Assembly: GCF_000379085.1 (NCBI RefSeq) | Contig: NZ_KB905378.1 | Span: 2,237,699 to 2,301,698 of the forward strand | DNA: 64,000 nt | Origin: Halomicrobium katesii DSM 19301 | Lineage (GTDB): Archaea; Halobacteriota; Halobacteria; Halobacteriales; Haloarculaceae | Direction of reading: 5' to 3' | Part shown: piece after piece, positions 1 through 8,146 of the stretch | Position numbering within the stretch: position 1 is the first letter of the stretch | Layout of the letters: each line of letters starts with the position of its first letter | Notes under the pieces: model-generated | Seen by the model: the letters and a program-made list of their open reading frames with translations, nothing else | What the model was told of the DNA's origin: nothing | Databases searched by the model: none | Position numbers and translations under genes: made by a program

Positions 1-2
1 AC

Positions 3-659
3 GTGAGCGACCAGCGGGAACGCGAGCGCGAACTCCAGCGCAAGAACGACCGCCTCGAAGAGTTCGTGTCGGTGGTCTCTCACGACCTCCGGAACCCCTT
101 GCAGGTGTTGCGTGGGGCACTCGACGGCGCGGCCGAGACCGGCGATCGAGCGCACTTCGAGCGCGGTCACCGCGCGATCGATCGCATGGAGGACATGATC
201 ATCGACATCCTCGCCCTGGCCCGCCAGGGCGACGCCGTGGGCGAGTTCCGGACGGTCCCGCTCGCGAAGATCGTCGAGACCTCCTGGCAGAACCTCCGGA
301 CCGCCGACGCGACGCTCGTCGTCGAGACCGACCTGCGGATCCGCGCCAGCGAGATCCGGCTCAGACAGCTCCTCGAAAACCTCCTGCGCAACGCGGTCGA
401 GCACGCCGGAGCGGACACGACGGTCCGAGTCGGGACGCTCTCGGACGGCTTCTACGTGGCGGACGACGGCCGTGGCATTCCCGCGGCCGATCGCGACCGG
501 GTCTTCGACACCCAGTACTCGACCGCGCCCAACGGGACCGGATTCGGGCTCGCGATCGTCTCCGGGATCGCCGACGCCCACGGCTGGCGGATCACGCTCA
601 CCGAGAGCGAGGACGGCGGCGCACGGTTCGAGTTCTCCGGCGTCACGATCGACGAGTGA
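3..659 (+). CDS. Sensor histidine kinase, C-terminal part (window edge)
   Basis: Kinase core of a two-component sensor. The H-box SVVSHDLRNPL carries the phospho-accepting His near residue 27 of the visible part. It is followed by the N-box (LLENLLRNAVEHAG), G1 (DDGRGIP) and G2 (GTGFGLAI) of the HATPase domain. A coiled, charged linker precedes the H-box, as it does after PAS domains, so the visible GTG at 3 may be internal and the sensing region probably lies upstream of the window. No response regulator is adjacent. Histidine kinase is certain; the input signal is unknown. Confidence 0.9.
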   Translation: MSDQRERERELQRKNDRLEEFVSVVSHDLRNPLQVLRGALDGAAETGDRAHFERGHRAIDRMEDMIIDILALARQGDAVGEFRTVPLAKIVETSWQNLRTADATLVVETDLRIRASEIRLRQLLENLLRNAVEHAGADTTVRVGTLSDGFYVADDGRGIPAADRDRVFDTQYSTAPNGTGFGLAIVSGIADAHGWRITLTESEDGGARFEFSGVTIDE

Positions 660-671
660 GGGTCGGCGACG

Positions 672-1733
672 TCACTCGCGTGCCTCGACCGGCTCGTCGT
701 CGCTCGTCGTCGCGTCGGCTTCTTCGTCGCTCGCTTTCCCCTCTTCGTCGCTCGCCTCTCCCGCCTCCTCCGCGCTCGTCTCGCCGTGTTCGTCCGCGAC
801 CGTCTCGTCGGCAGCGGCGACCGCCGCCCGGTCGTCGCCGAGCTCCTCGGCGGCCTCGGCCATCGCTTCGGCCGTCTCGTCGGGACGATCGAGCACCTCG
901 TCAGTGTGCATCCGCATCTCGCCGCTGGCTCGCATCGTCCCGTCGACGGTGGCGTTCTCGTGGAGCGCGACGTTCTCCGCCACCACGTCGCCCCAGACAG
1001 TGACGCCTGGGCCGATCCGAACGTCGCCGCTCCGGGTCGTCACGTCGCCTTTGATCTCCGTCCCGCGGCCGACGGCAACGTCTCTCCTCGCCCGGAGGCT
1101 CCCGAAGACCACGCCGTCGCGTCCGACCGTCAGTTCCTCGGCCCGGACGTTGCCGTGGAGCCGGCAGTCGTCGCCGATCGTCGCGGGCGTCGAGACCTGC
1201 CAGCGGTCGTCGCTCACGGTCGCGCCGCGAGGGATCAACAGCGGGTCGTGGTCCGGCCCGTCGTCCTCGGTCAGCGAGGAGAGGACTTCCTCGGCGGCCT
1301 CCTCCTCGCCGACCCGGAGCAGCTGCGAGAGGTAGACGAACAGGAAGACGATCGTCGGCATCGGGTTGCGGATGACGATCCAGCCGTTGGCCTCGAAGCC
1401 GTCTTCGATGTCCACGTCGTCGCCGATATCGAGGTCACCCGCGACCTTCAGCTGCCCGTCGATCTGGACGCGCTCGCCGAGGTACGCGTTCTCCCCGACC
1501 AACACGTTGTCGTCGACGGTCGACCACATGTCGAGCCGGCAGTCGCCCTCGGCCTCGATGTGGCCGCCGAAGGAGACACGCTCGCCCGCCATGACCGAGT
1601 GGCCCCGAACCCCGAAGTCGACCGTGCTCTGGCCGCCGACGATGACGTTCCCGTCGGTGACCAGATCGTGTTCCTCGACGGTCGTGCCGTCGGGAATACT
1701 CAGTCGGTCGAGTGGATCGGAGCCGAGTCGCAC
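672..1733 (-). CDS. Bactofilin-like polymer-forming / beta-helix protein
   Basis: 353 aa from a GTG start, convergent with the kinase. Much of the protein is short hexapeptide-like repeats rich in V, G and D (for example VNGSL-like turns such as VTVWGDVVAENVALHENATVDG), typical of right-handed beta-helix bactofilins and polymer-forming cytoskeletal proteins. A hydrophobic stretch near residues 125-140 (NPMPTIVFLFVYLSQLL) could anchor it to the membrane and separates two helix blocks. The last 60 residues are a Glu/Asp/Ala tail with SDEE repeats. A TATA-like CTTTAAG lies about 26 nt upstream of the GTG. A role as a cell-envelope scaffold is inferred from the family. Confidence 0.75.
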   Translation of the reverse strand: MRLGSDPLDRLSIPDGTTVEEHDLVTDGNVIVGGQSTVDFGVRGHSVMAGERVSFGGHIEAEGDCRLDMWSTVDDNVLVGENAYLGERVQIDGQLKVAGDLDIGDDVDIEDGFEANGWIVIRNPMPTIVFLFVYLSQLLRVGEEEAAEEVLSSLTEDDGPDHDPLLIPRGATVSDDRWQVSTPATIGDDCRLHGNVRAEELTVGRDGVVFGSLRARRDVAVGRGTEIKGDVTTRSGDVRIGPGVTVWGDVVAENVALHENATVDGTMRASGEMRMHTDEVLDRPDETAEAMAEAAEELGDDRAAVAAADETVADEHGETSAEEAGEASDEEGKASDEEADATTSDDEPVEARE

Positions 1734-1869
1734 GCGTGCAATACGGTTTTCTGCGGTCTTAAAGCCTCATGCTGTGGCTGACGGCCGTCTGACGGGCGTC
1801 TGACGCCACGCCCTCGACGGTCGTCGCCGTCTGCAACCCTTTTTGTTCGTCCTGCGCGTACCGGCGAGC

Positions 1870-2067
1870 ATGACCGTCCTTTCGTTCGACGAGCAAGGTG
1901 TCGACGTGGTGTACGACGGAACCGAATTTCGCCTGGAGAAGGCGTTGATCGAGGACGCGATCGGGAAGTCTTACCCGGACGTGACCGACCACGAGGTGCT
2001 CAAGATCGTCGAACCCGAGCCCTCCCTCTCGGGCGAGCCACGCCAGATCGCCGAGATCGTCGAGTGA
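1870..2067 (+). CDS. Small conserved haloarchaeal protein (DUF5800-like)
   Basis: 65 aa. The ATG at 1870 was preferred because MTVLSFDEQGVDVVYDG matches the N-terminus I remember for a halobacterial-only family (DUF5800). The upstream in-frame residues look like leader sequence. The protein is acidic, has no membrane segment, and has no cysteine cluster. It lies alone between divergent and downstream genes. The function is unknown and nothing in the neighbourhood suggests one. Confidence 0.7.
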   Translation: MTVLSFDEQGVDVVYDGTEFRLEKALIEDAIGKSYPDVTDHEVLKIVEPEPSLSGEPRQIAEIVE

Positions 2068-2213
2068 GGCGCGACCGTCCGCTCGCCGCCGAACTGTTGC
2101 CCACGAAGGTCGTAAATCGCCACGAAGGAATGTATCGAACGACCGGTAGAAATAGCGCCGTATTGCGATTCTGACCGGACGGTTTCGTGGCAACTGGTCA
2201 CACTGGCGGCAGG

Positions 2214-2221
2214 CATTTAAC
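2214..2221 (+). promoter_or_regulatory. TATA box of the thiolase operon
   Basis: CATTTAAC lies about 27 nt before the thiolase ATG at 2245, the spacing expected for a leaderless haloarchaeal transcript. No Shine-Dalgarno sequence is needed or seen. Confidence 0.5.
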
Positions 2222-2244
2222 TACCGAGACCGATCAATCGGCTA

Positions 2245-3411
2245 ATGACTGACCCACGCGTTGCCGGGGCCGGCGTCACGGCGTTCGGGAGCTACCCCGA
2301 ACGCACTGGCCGTGACCTCTTCGCGGAGGCCGGGCTGGAGGCGCTCGACCAGTCCGGCGTCCCGGCCGCGGACGTCGAGGCACTGTACTACGGGAACTTC
2401 ATGGGCGAACTCGCCGAACACCAGGGCCATCAGGGGCCGCTGATGGCCGAGATGGTCGGTGTCGACGCGCCCGCGACGCGCTACGAGGCCGCCTGTGCCT
2501 CTGCCGGCGCGGCGATACGGAGCGCCGTCCAGGCGATCCGATCGGGCGAGGCCGACGTGGTCATGGTCGGCGGTGCCGAACGCATGACCAACATCGGGAC
2601 CGCCGGGGCGACCGACGCCCTCTCGATCGCGGCCGACGACCTCTACGAGATTCGGGCCGGCATGACCTTCCCCGGAGCGTACGCGCTCATGGCCCGCTCG
2701 TACTTCGAGGAGTACGGCGGCTCTCGGGAGGACCTCGCGCACGTCGCGGTCAAGAACCACGAGCACGCGATGGTCAACGACCACGCCCAGCTCCAGAAGG
2801 AGATCAGCGTCGCCGACGCACTGGAGGCCCCGATGGTCGCCGAGCCCCTCGGACTGTACGACGCCTGTCCGATCACCGACGGCGCTGCGGCGGCGATCGT
2901 CACCAGCGAGGCCTACGCCGCCGAGCACGACCTCGACGCGCCGGTCCGGATCTCGGGGACCGGACAGGGCGGCGACAACCTCGCGCTCCAGGACCGCGCT
3001 CACTACGCACAGACCCCTGCCGCCGACAAGGCCGCACGGGAGGCCTACGACGACGCCGGGATCGGGGCAGACGCCGTCGACGTGGCGGAGGTACACGACT
3101 GTTTCACGATCGCCGAGGTGCTCGCACTGGAGTCGCTGGCGCTGTTCGAGCGCGGCGAGGCCATCACGGCCGCCCGCGACGGGACGACGACTCGCCACGG
3201 GGAGCTCCCGGTGAACCTCTCGGGCGGACTGAAAGCGAAGGGGCACCCGGTCGGCGCGACCGGCGTCGCACAGCTCGCGACGATCGCGTGGGTCCTCGAC
3301 GGCTCCCATCCCCGCGCCGACGCGGTGCCAGACGCCACCGTCGGCGTCGCCCACAACGCCGGTGGGACGGTCGCGAGCACGACGGTCCACGTACTGGAGG
3401 TGGGCGAATGA
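2245..3411 (+). CDS. Thiolase-family acyl-CoA acetyltransferase
   Basis: 388 aa. The nucleophilic Cys is in EAACASAG (about C84). The C-terminal catalytic region has GGLKAKGHPVGATG and a HNAGGT motif. This is the archaeal SCP-x/thiolase type that works with a separate Zn-ribbon OB-fold (DUF35) protein, encoded directly downstream. In other archaea such pairs join HMG-CoA synthase in mevalonate synthesis or act in acyl-CoA metabolism. The exact substrate is not readable here. The stop overlaps the ATG of a short reading frame created by a duplicated junction (3394-3533). Confidence 0.88.
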   Translation: MTDPRVAGAGVTAFGSYPERTGRDLFAEAGLEALDQSGVPAADVEALYYGNFMGELAEHQGHQGPLMAEMVGVDAPATRYEAACASAGAAIRSAVQAIRSGEADVVMVGGAERMTNIGTAGATDALSIAADDLYEIRAGMTFPGAYALMARSYFEEYGGSREDLAHVAVKNHEHAMVNDHAQLQKEISVADALEAPMVAEPLGLYDACPITDGAAAAIVTSEAYAAEHDLDAPVRISGTGQGGDNLALQDRAHYAQTPAADKAAREAYDDAGIGADAVDVAEVHDCFTIAEVLALESLALFERGEAITAARDGTTTRHGELPVNLSGGLKAKGHPVGATGVAQLATIAWVLDGSHPRADAVPDATVGVAHNAGGTVASTTVHVLEVGE

Positions 3412-3533
3412 GCGAACGGCGTGACGCGAATGCGCCCGCCTCGGGAGTGCGCCGCTCTCCCGGCGGTCCCGCGAGCGAGCGGGGCGAGCGAGCGGGCAAC
3501 CGACAGACTGCGGGTCTGGAGGTGGGCGAATGA
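3394..3533 (+). repeat. 18-bp direct repeat bracketing a 122-bp insert in the thiolase operon
   Basis: CTGGAGGTGGGCGAATGA occurs at 3394-3411 (end of thiolase) and again at 3516-3533 (start of the OB-fold gene). Both copies contain ...LEVGE, a stop and an overlapping ATG. The 122-bp period encodes an Arg/Gly/Ser-rich 41-aa frame (3408-3533). The arrangement looks like an insertion, or slippage plus insertion, into an operon whose genes originally overlapped by ATGA. Confidence 0.7.
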
Positions 3534-3928
3534 CCGACCGCGCACGCGACGGCGCGTTCGACGACTGGCTGGACGCGCTCGCGACGGGCGATCCCTACTA
3601 CCTCGACTGCGAGAACGGCCACGGCTGGCTGCCGCCCCGCCGGGTCTGTCCCGACTGCGGCTCGCGCGAACTGTCCCGAGAGACGCTGCCCGATGCGGGA
3701 ACGATCGCGACCCACACGACCGTCCACGTCGCCACGCCGCAGTTCGAGGACGACGCGCCCTACGTCACTGCGATCGCGGACTTCGGACCCGTCTCGATCA
3801 CCGGTCTCGTCCGCGGGGTCGAACCCGACGCCGTCGAAATCGGGACGACTGTCGGGATCGAGATCGGCGAGCGGGAGACGACCGGCGAGCGGGCCGTCGT
3901 CTTCCGGCGGCGATATAGTAGCCATTGA
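3530..3928 (+). CDS. Zn-ribbon OB-fold (DUF35) partner of thiolase
   Basis: 132 aa. An N-terminal rubredoxin-like Zn ribbon (DCENGHGW...VCPDCGS, residues about 23-44) is followed by an OB-fold typical of DUF35 proteins, which bridge thiolase and HMG-CoA synthase and organise the acyl-CoA channel. It is translationally linked to the thiolase. The last four residues, YSSH, and the stop are encoded by MITE A1. Removing the element and one TA gives RRR followed directly by TAG, so the original stop was split by the insertion. Confidence 0.85.
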   Translation: MTDRARDGAFDDWLDALATGDPYYLDCENGHGWLPPRRVCPDCGSRELSRETLPDAGTIATHTTVHVATPQFEDDAPYVTAIADFGPVSITGLVRGVEPDAVEIGTTVGIEIGERETTGERAVVFRRRYSSH

Positions 3929-4080
3929 AAATCAATGCACACCCGATCGCACGACGGTAGTGCGATCGGTGTGTAACTCGTTTCATACGGAAAGTTGTAG
4001 GTCTTTACCAGATCGACCGCACGCCGTCGTGCGGTCGACTGGGTAAACGCCTACAACCGTCCGTATCAATTGTTACTATA
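3914..4080. mobile_element. MITE family A, copy A1 (interrupted by B1)
   Basis: 84-bp family A element with ends TATAGTAGCCATTGA and TCAATTGTTACTATA and an inner CGATCGCAC/GTGCGATCG palindrome. It carries copy B1 inside. It sits in the TA of the TAG stop of the DUF35 gene. Confidence 0.85.
3986..4065. mobile_element. MITE family B, copy B1, nested in A1
   Basis: 80 bp from TACGGAAAGTTGTAG to CTACAACCGTCCGTA with core GACCGCACG/CGTGCGGTC. Flanking TCA is at 3983-3985 and 4066-4068. Uninterrupted A copies read GTTTCAATTG here, so TCA was duplicated on insertion. Confidence 0.88.
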
Positions 4081-4082
4081 GC

Positions 4083-5018
4083 TCACGCGACGGCTTCGTC
4101 GTACTCGCCCCGAACCACGTCGACGAACCGGTCGGGGTGTTCCGCGTGGGGGACGAGCAACGCGTCGTCGAAGACGACCAGCCGGGCGTCGGCCTCGTCT
4201 GCCAGCTCTCGACCCTTCGAGAGGGGCGTGATGTCGGCGTCCCGTCCCCAGACGAGGGTCACCGGCACGTCGAGGGCAGCCAGCTCTGCGGCCAGATCGA
4301 TCTCGCTGTCGAGGAACCCGCTCACGAACGACGCGGGGGCGAATCGAGCGCCGGGCTGGTGGCCCGACTGCCACTCGTAGTCGACGATCTCCTCGTCGAG
4401 GTTGTCCACGTCGTAGTACCCGTGGTCGTCGTGGAAGTACCGCAGCGAGGGCTTGCTGACGACGAGGTTGTAGATCCCCTGTCCGAGTATCGGCGAGCGC
4501 AACAGCGAGCGCAGCCACGTCTGGCGTCCGCCCATCGACGTGGCGGTGGGACTGATCAGCACGAGGTGCGCGACGTCCACGTCTCGTGCCGCCAGAGCGG
4601 CGTAGGAGCCGGTCAACGACGACGCGACGACGGTGGCGTCGGTGGTGTTGTCGGCCAGAAAGTCCGTGACGAACGTCGTCAGTAGCGACGAGGAGTACAG
4701 CAGCGGCGGCCGGTCGGAGTGACCGAAGCCCGGCAGGTCCGGTGCCAGGACGTGGTAGTCCTCGGCCAGGTCCTCGAAGACGGCGTGGAACTCGTGGCTC
4801 GACGCGGCGGCGTTGATACCGTGCAACAGGACGAGGTCCGGATCGGACGGATCCCCGGCCTCGGTGTAGGCCACGTCGAACCCGCGCCAGCGGTAGGTCC
4901 GCTGTGTGCCCGAGAGCAGCGGTTCGAACTCGCCGGCCCGCGCCGCCAGCAATCGGTTCGCGACCGCCGTCAGCCCGACCGTGCCCGCAGCGACTCCCAG
5001 GAGGTTCCGGAGTTTCAT
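4083..5018 (-). CDS. Alpha/beta hydrolase
   Basis: 311 aa with a short N-terminal hydrophobic segment (about residues 7-27) that may anchor it. The oxyanion loop is LLHGINA. The nucleophile elbow is [12 protein letters not shown], a variant of G-x-S-x-G. The acid is in [11 protein letters not shown] and the His in [10 protein letters not shown]. Overall this is the haloalkane dehalogenase / esterase-like fold. The gene converges on the DUF35 gene with MITE A1 between them. The substrate is unknown. Confidence 0.82.
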   Translation of the reverse strand: MKLRNLLGVAAGTVGLTAVANRLLAARAGEFEPLLSGTQRTYRWRGFDVAYTEAGDPSDPDLVLLHGINAAASSHEFHAVFEDLAEDYHVLAPDLPGFGHSDRPPLLYSSSLLTTFVTDFLADNTTDATVVASSLTGSYAALAARDVDVAHLVLISPTATSMGGRQTWLRSLLRSPILGQGIYNLVVSKPSLRYFHDDHGYYDVDNLDEEIVDYEWQSGHQPGARFAPASFVSGFLDSEIDLAAELAALDVPVTLVWGRDADITPLSKGRELADEADARLVVFDDALLVPHAEHPDRFVDVVRGEYDEAVA

Positions 5019-5084
5019 ATCTCAATGGAAGTGCCTGTCGGATAAATAATCACTGCCCGAACCGCGACCCGCGGCGGTGGGTCA

Positions 5085-5164
5085 TACGGAAAGTTGTAGG
5101 TCTTTACCAGATCGACCGCACGCCGTCGTGCGGTCGACTGGGTAAACGCCTACAACTTTCCGTA
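5085..5164. mobile_element. MITE family B, copy B2, at the meaB stop codon
   Basis: Complete 80-bp copy with near-perfect ends TACGGAAAGTTGTAG / CTACAACTTTCCGTA. TCA flanks it at 5082-5084 and 5165-5167, and the right TCA is the complement of the meaB stop TGA. The long hairpin could also act as a terminator between meaB and the hydrolase. Confidence 0.88.
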
Positions 5165-6145
5165 TCAGTCCTGACTGGGCGCGTCGAGACACTCCCTGAG
5201 CGGCGCGACGATCTCCTCGGTGACGGTGTACGGGTCGGACTCGCGGGCAACGATCTCGTCGACGTACGCCTCGATCCCGCCGCGCTGGGCCAGCTCGGCT
5301 TCGAGCAGGTCGTTGGTGTCTGCCCGCACCAGCGCCCGGATCTCGGCGGCGTAGCGAGAGCGCTGCTTGGCCTCGCGCTGGCCCGACGCGTCGAGGTAGT
5401 CGAGGTGGTCGTCGACCGCCGCCATGAACTCCTCGACGCCCTCGCCGCTGTCGGCGATCGTCTCGATCACCGGCGGCTCCCAGTCGTCCGCGTCGCTCCC
5501 GGCCCGTCCCTGGCCGTAGTGGAGCATCTCTTTGAGCTGCTGGACGGTCCGGTTCGCCCCGTCGAGGTCGGCCTTGTTGACCGCGAACAGGTCGGCGATC
5601 TCCAGAATGCCCGCTTTGAGCATCTGCACGTCGTCGCCGCTGTCGGGCGGGACCAGCACTGCGACGGTGTCTGCCGTTCTGACGATGTCGATCTCGTTTT
5701 GCCCGGCACCGACGGTCTCGATGATGACCCTGTCCTTGCCGAAGGCGTCGAGCGCGGTGACCGCGTCGGTCGTCGCCGTCGACAGCCCGCCGAGCGACCC
5801 GCGTGCGGACATCGACCGGAAGAACACGTCCATGTCCCCGGCGTTCGAGCCCATTCGGATGCGGTCGCCCAGCACGGCCCCGCCGGTAAACGGCGAGGAA
5901 GGGTCGATCGCGATGACGCCGACGGTCTCGCCACGTTCCCGGTAGGTCGCGGCGACTTTGTCGACCAGCGTCGACTTGCCCGCGCCGGGCGAGCCGGTGA
6001 CGCCGATCACGTCGGCCGATCCGGTGTGGCGGTGCAGTTCGGAGACGATCTCGCGGTACCCCGGCGAGCGGTCCTCGATCTTGCTGATCACTCTCGCCAG
6101 CGCCCGGTGCTCGCCCGCGAGCAGGTCCTCGACGAGGTCGCTCAT
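5165..6145 (-). CDS. meaB: MeaB/ArgK-type GTPase for methylmalonyl-CoA mutase
   Basis: 326 aa G3E-family GTPase. The P-loop GVTGSPGAGKST is near residues 48-59, followed by the Asp-containing AIDPSSPFTGGA, the switch region ETVGAGQNE and the base-recognition motif NKAD. The family (MeaB, MMAA) gates B12 delivery to methylmalonyl-CoA mutase and protects it. The start MSDLVEDLLAG overlaps the stop of the B12-binding subunit gene by ATGA, so the two are translationally coupled. The mutase large subunit is not in the window. B2 abuts the stop codon. Confidence 0.92.
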   Translation of the reverse strand: MSDLVEDLLAGEHRALARVISKIEDRSPGYREIVSELHRHTGSADVIGVTGSPGAGKSTLVDKVAATYRERGETVGVIAIDPSSPFTGGAVLGDRIRMGSNAGDMDVFFRSMSARGSLGGLSTATTDAVTALDAFGKDRVIIETVGAGQNEIDIVRTADTVAVLVPPDSGDDVQMLKAGILEIADLFAVNKADLDGANRTVQQLKEMLHYGQGRAGSDADDWEPPVIETIADSGEGVEEFMAAVDDHLDYLDASGQREAKQRSRYAAEIRALVRADTNDLLEAELAQRGGIEAYVDEIVARESDPYTVTEEIVAPLRECLDAPSQD

Positions 6146-6570
6146 CGCTCCCGGTCGGGCGCGTGCTCGCGAACGTACTCGATCATCTCGTCCATCGACG
6201 CGCCCGGACCGAAGATCTCGGCGACGCCCAGGCCCAGCAGTTCGTCCTTGTCGTCGTCGGGGACGATCCCGCCGACGATGACGAGCGTGTCCTCGGACGC
6301 GCCGTACTCTTCGAGCCCGTCGAGGATCTGTGGGACCAGCGTGTTGTGCGCACCCGAGAGGATCGAGATGCCGAGCACGTCCACGTCCTCCTGTACGGCC
6401 GCCTGGACGACCTCTTCGGGGGCGCGGTGGAGCCCGGAGTAGATCACTTCGAAGCCGGCGTCGCGGAACGCCCGCGATATCACGTGTGCACCCCGGTCGT
6501 GGCCGTCGAGTCCGACCTTGGCGACGAGACAGCGGATGCGTTGCCCCTCCGTTTGCTGGTCCGCACTCAT
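6142..6570 (-). CDS. mcmA2: Methylmalonyl-CoA mutase B12-binding subunit
   Basis: 142 aa, a free-standing cobalamin-binding domain. DGHDRG at residues 22-27 is the D-x-H-x-x-G motif whose His is the lower axial ligand of cobalt. SILSGAH and GVAEIFGPGAS line the rest of the nucleotide-tail pocket. Archaea and some bacteria split the mutase into a catalytic subunit and this small one. Together they convert succinyl-CoA and methylmalonyl-CoA. It is first in a two-gene operon with meaB. btuCDF in the same window could supply its cofactor. Confidence 0.92.
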   Translation of the reverse strand: MSADQQTEGQRIRCLVAKVGLDGHDRGAHVISRAFRDAGFEVIYSGLHRAPEEVVQAAVQEDVDVLGISILSGAHNTLVPQILDGLEEYGASEDTLVIVGGIVPDDDKDELLGLGVAEIFGPGASMDEMIEYVREHAPDRER

Positions 6571-6674
6571 GGCAGGTCCTACCACGCCGACCGGTTTCAC
6601 TCTGACGGTGGCTGGCACCCGCCGATCCCGGGCGACCGGAAAGCACAAACACGCTGCGGGACCGAATTCGAACA

Positions 6675-7253
6675 ATGGCAGTCGCACAACTCCAGTCGCG
6701 CGCTCGTGCTCGGCCGCGTGCGGTCACGGCCGTCCTGTCGCTGATCGGATACGCGCTGGTCGCTGGCGCGTTCACCGGGACGCTCCCCCTGCCCGAGATC
6801 TCGACGGACGCGGTCATCTTGCTCGGGGACGCCATCGCCGTCGTCAATTTCTTCGCGCTCTGTTCGATCCTGGCGGGCGTCTACTTCATCAGGAACGACG
6901 CGGTCCGGAAACACCGGGCGGCGATGCTCACCGCCTTCGGGCTCATCATGCTCTTTCTCGTGCTCTACCTCACGAAGGTCGGGGCGGGCTTCGAGAAGGA
7001 GATCCTCGCCGAGGGGGTCGTCTGGGGTGCCTACATCGCGATGCTCGCCGTCCACATCCTCCTGTCCGCCGTCTCGGTCCCGGTCGTGTTACACGCCGTC
7101 GTGCTCGGGCTGACCCACTCGCCGGCAGAGCTTTGCGAGACGATCCACGCCCGCGTGGGACGCATCGCGGCCGCCGCGTGGTCGCTGAGCCTCTTTCTCG
7201 GCCTGGTGACCTACGTCATGTTGAACCACGTCTACATGTGGCAGCCGCGGTAG
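6675..7253 (+). CDS. DUF420 membrane protein, likely cytochrome oxidase assembly
   Basis: 192 aa with about five or six membrane helices (for example residues 17-38, 52-72, 86-103, 117-140, 163-185). The short charged loops and conserved His residues (RKHRAAM, HILLS, LNHVYM) suggest heme or copper handling. DUF420 proteins commonly neighbour ctaB/ctaA and cox genes and resemble CtaM-type assembly factors. Here the gene heads toward the ABC exporter and ctaB/coxB group. The family call is firm; the role is inferred. Confidence 0.8.
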   Translation: MAVAQLQSRARARPRAVTAVLSLIGYALVAGAFTGTLPLPEISTDAVILLGDAIAVVNFFALCSILAGVYFIRNDAVRKHRAAMLTAFGLIMLFLVLYLTKVGAGFEKEILAEGVVWGAYIAMLAVHILLSAVSVPVVLHAVVLGLTHSPAELCETIHARVGRIAAAAWSLSLFLGLVTYVMLNHVYMWQPR

Positions 7254-7283
7254 CGTCCCGGCGGCGTCGGCCCGTTCCGGTCA

Positions 7284-7305
7284 TACGCAACGACAACGTT
7301 CCGTA
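7284..7305. mobile_element. 22-bp internally deleted family B relic
   Basis: TACGCAACGACAACGTTCCGTA, flanked by TCA at 7281-7283 and 7306-7308. This is what remains if only the two ends of a B element persist. It shares its right TCA with C1, so two insertions used the same target. Confidence 0.6.
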
Positions 7306-7308
7306 TCA

Positions 7309-7387
7309 TACGGTTTCTTGTAGTTGCTTACTGGTGATCGTCTACTCCGTGGCGACGATCACCGGTAAATCGCTACAATAATCCGTA
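7309..7387. mobile_element. MITE family C, copy C1, at an ABC permease stop codon
   Basis: 79 bp with ends TACGGTTTCTTGTAG and CTACAATAATCCGTA and core GGTGATCGTC/GACGATCACC. TCA is at 7306-7308 and 7388-7390. The latter is the complement of the downstream permease's TGA stop. Confidence 0.87.
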
Positions 7388-8146
7388 TCAGTCCGTCCGA
7401 GGGAGTGCGAGCGCACCGGCGAAGAAGACCACGACACCGACGGCTGTCAGCACCGCGAGGTGTTCGACGCCGCCGGCCACGTCGCCCCGCGTCGCGACCG
7501 CCCGGACGCCCCGCGAGAAGTACGTCAGCGGCGAGAGCCACGTCGGCAGCCACCCCGGCAGCAGGCTCGTCGGGACGAACGTCTCCGAGAGGAACAGCAG
7601 CGGGAGTGCGACCCCGTTAGAGGCCGCGATGACGCCGTCCTGAGAGTCGGCGTAGCTCCCCAGCAACGCGCCGACGCCACAGAACAGCGCCACGCCGACC
7701 GCGACGAACAGCGCCGTGAGCACGACCGTCGCGGGGGTCACCACGATCGACGCACCGGTCAACAGCACCATCACACCCAGCACGAGCAGACTGGCGAGGC
7801 CGATGACGCCAACGTTGACGAGGCTCTGACCGACCAGCCACTCCGGGCGGGTCAGCGGCGTCGTCGCGAGCTTCTCGAAGCGGTTGCCGTCGCGGTGTCG
7901 CGCGACCTCGCTGCCGACGCGAGACAGCGGGGTAAAGAGGACGACGACCGCGAGATAGCCCGGCACGTAGAAGGCCGGGGACTCGGTGAACAGCCCGCCG
8001 TCGCCGGGTCTAGTCTGGACCAGCGCTCCGAAGATCACGACGATCAACAGGGGGAAGAAGAACGTAAAGAAGACGGCCGTCCGTCGCCGCAGGAAGGCCT
8101 TCCGGGCGGCCGTGAGTTCCGCACCGATCCGACCGATGCGGCTCAC
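7388..8146 (-). CDS. ABC-2 type transporter permease
   Basis: 252 aa with six predicted helices. The N-terminus MSRIGRIGAELTAARKAFLRRRTAVFF and the conserved patch ATTPLTRPEWLVGQ are typical of ABC-2 membrane subunits of drug, polysaccharide or NosY-like exporters. The start overlaps the ATPase stop by ATGA, so the two form one exporter. Position beside DUF420 and the heme-O/oxidase genes suggests, by inference, a role in oxidase maturation. Elements C1 and a 22-bp B relic lie immediately after the stop. Confidence 0.87.
   Translation of the reverse strand: MSRIGRIGAELTAARKAFLRRRTAVFFTFFFPLLIVVIFGALVQTRPGDGGLFTESPAFYVPGYLAVVVLFTPLSRVGSEVARHRDGNRFEKLATTPLTRPEWLVGQSLVNVGVIGLASLLVLGVMVLLTGASIVVTPATVVLTALFVAVGVALFCGVGALLGSYADSQDGVIAASNGVALPLLFLSETFVPTSLLPGWLPTWLSPLTYFSRGVRAVATRGDVAGGVEHLAVLTAVGVVVFFAGALALPRTD

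Noticed and set aside
786-1781. Long plus-strand frame over the bactofilin-like gene
   Set aside because: It is the complement of an acidic gene and is rich in R, H, V and D as expected from shadow frames in GC-rich DNA.
3913-4080. Simple rho-independent type terminator
   Set aside because: The same sequence recurs at many sites with identical ends and target duplications, including inside a gene, so it is a mobile element even if it also acts as a terminator.
4904-6442. Long plus-strand frame over meaB
   Set aside because: The minus-strand gene has complete GTPase motifs; the plus frame has none.
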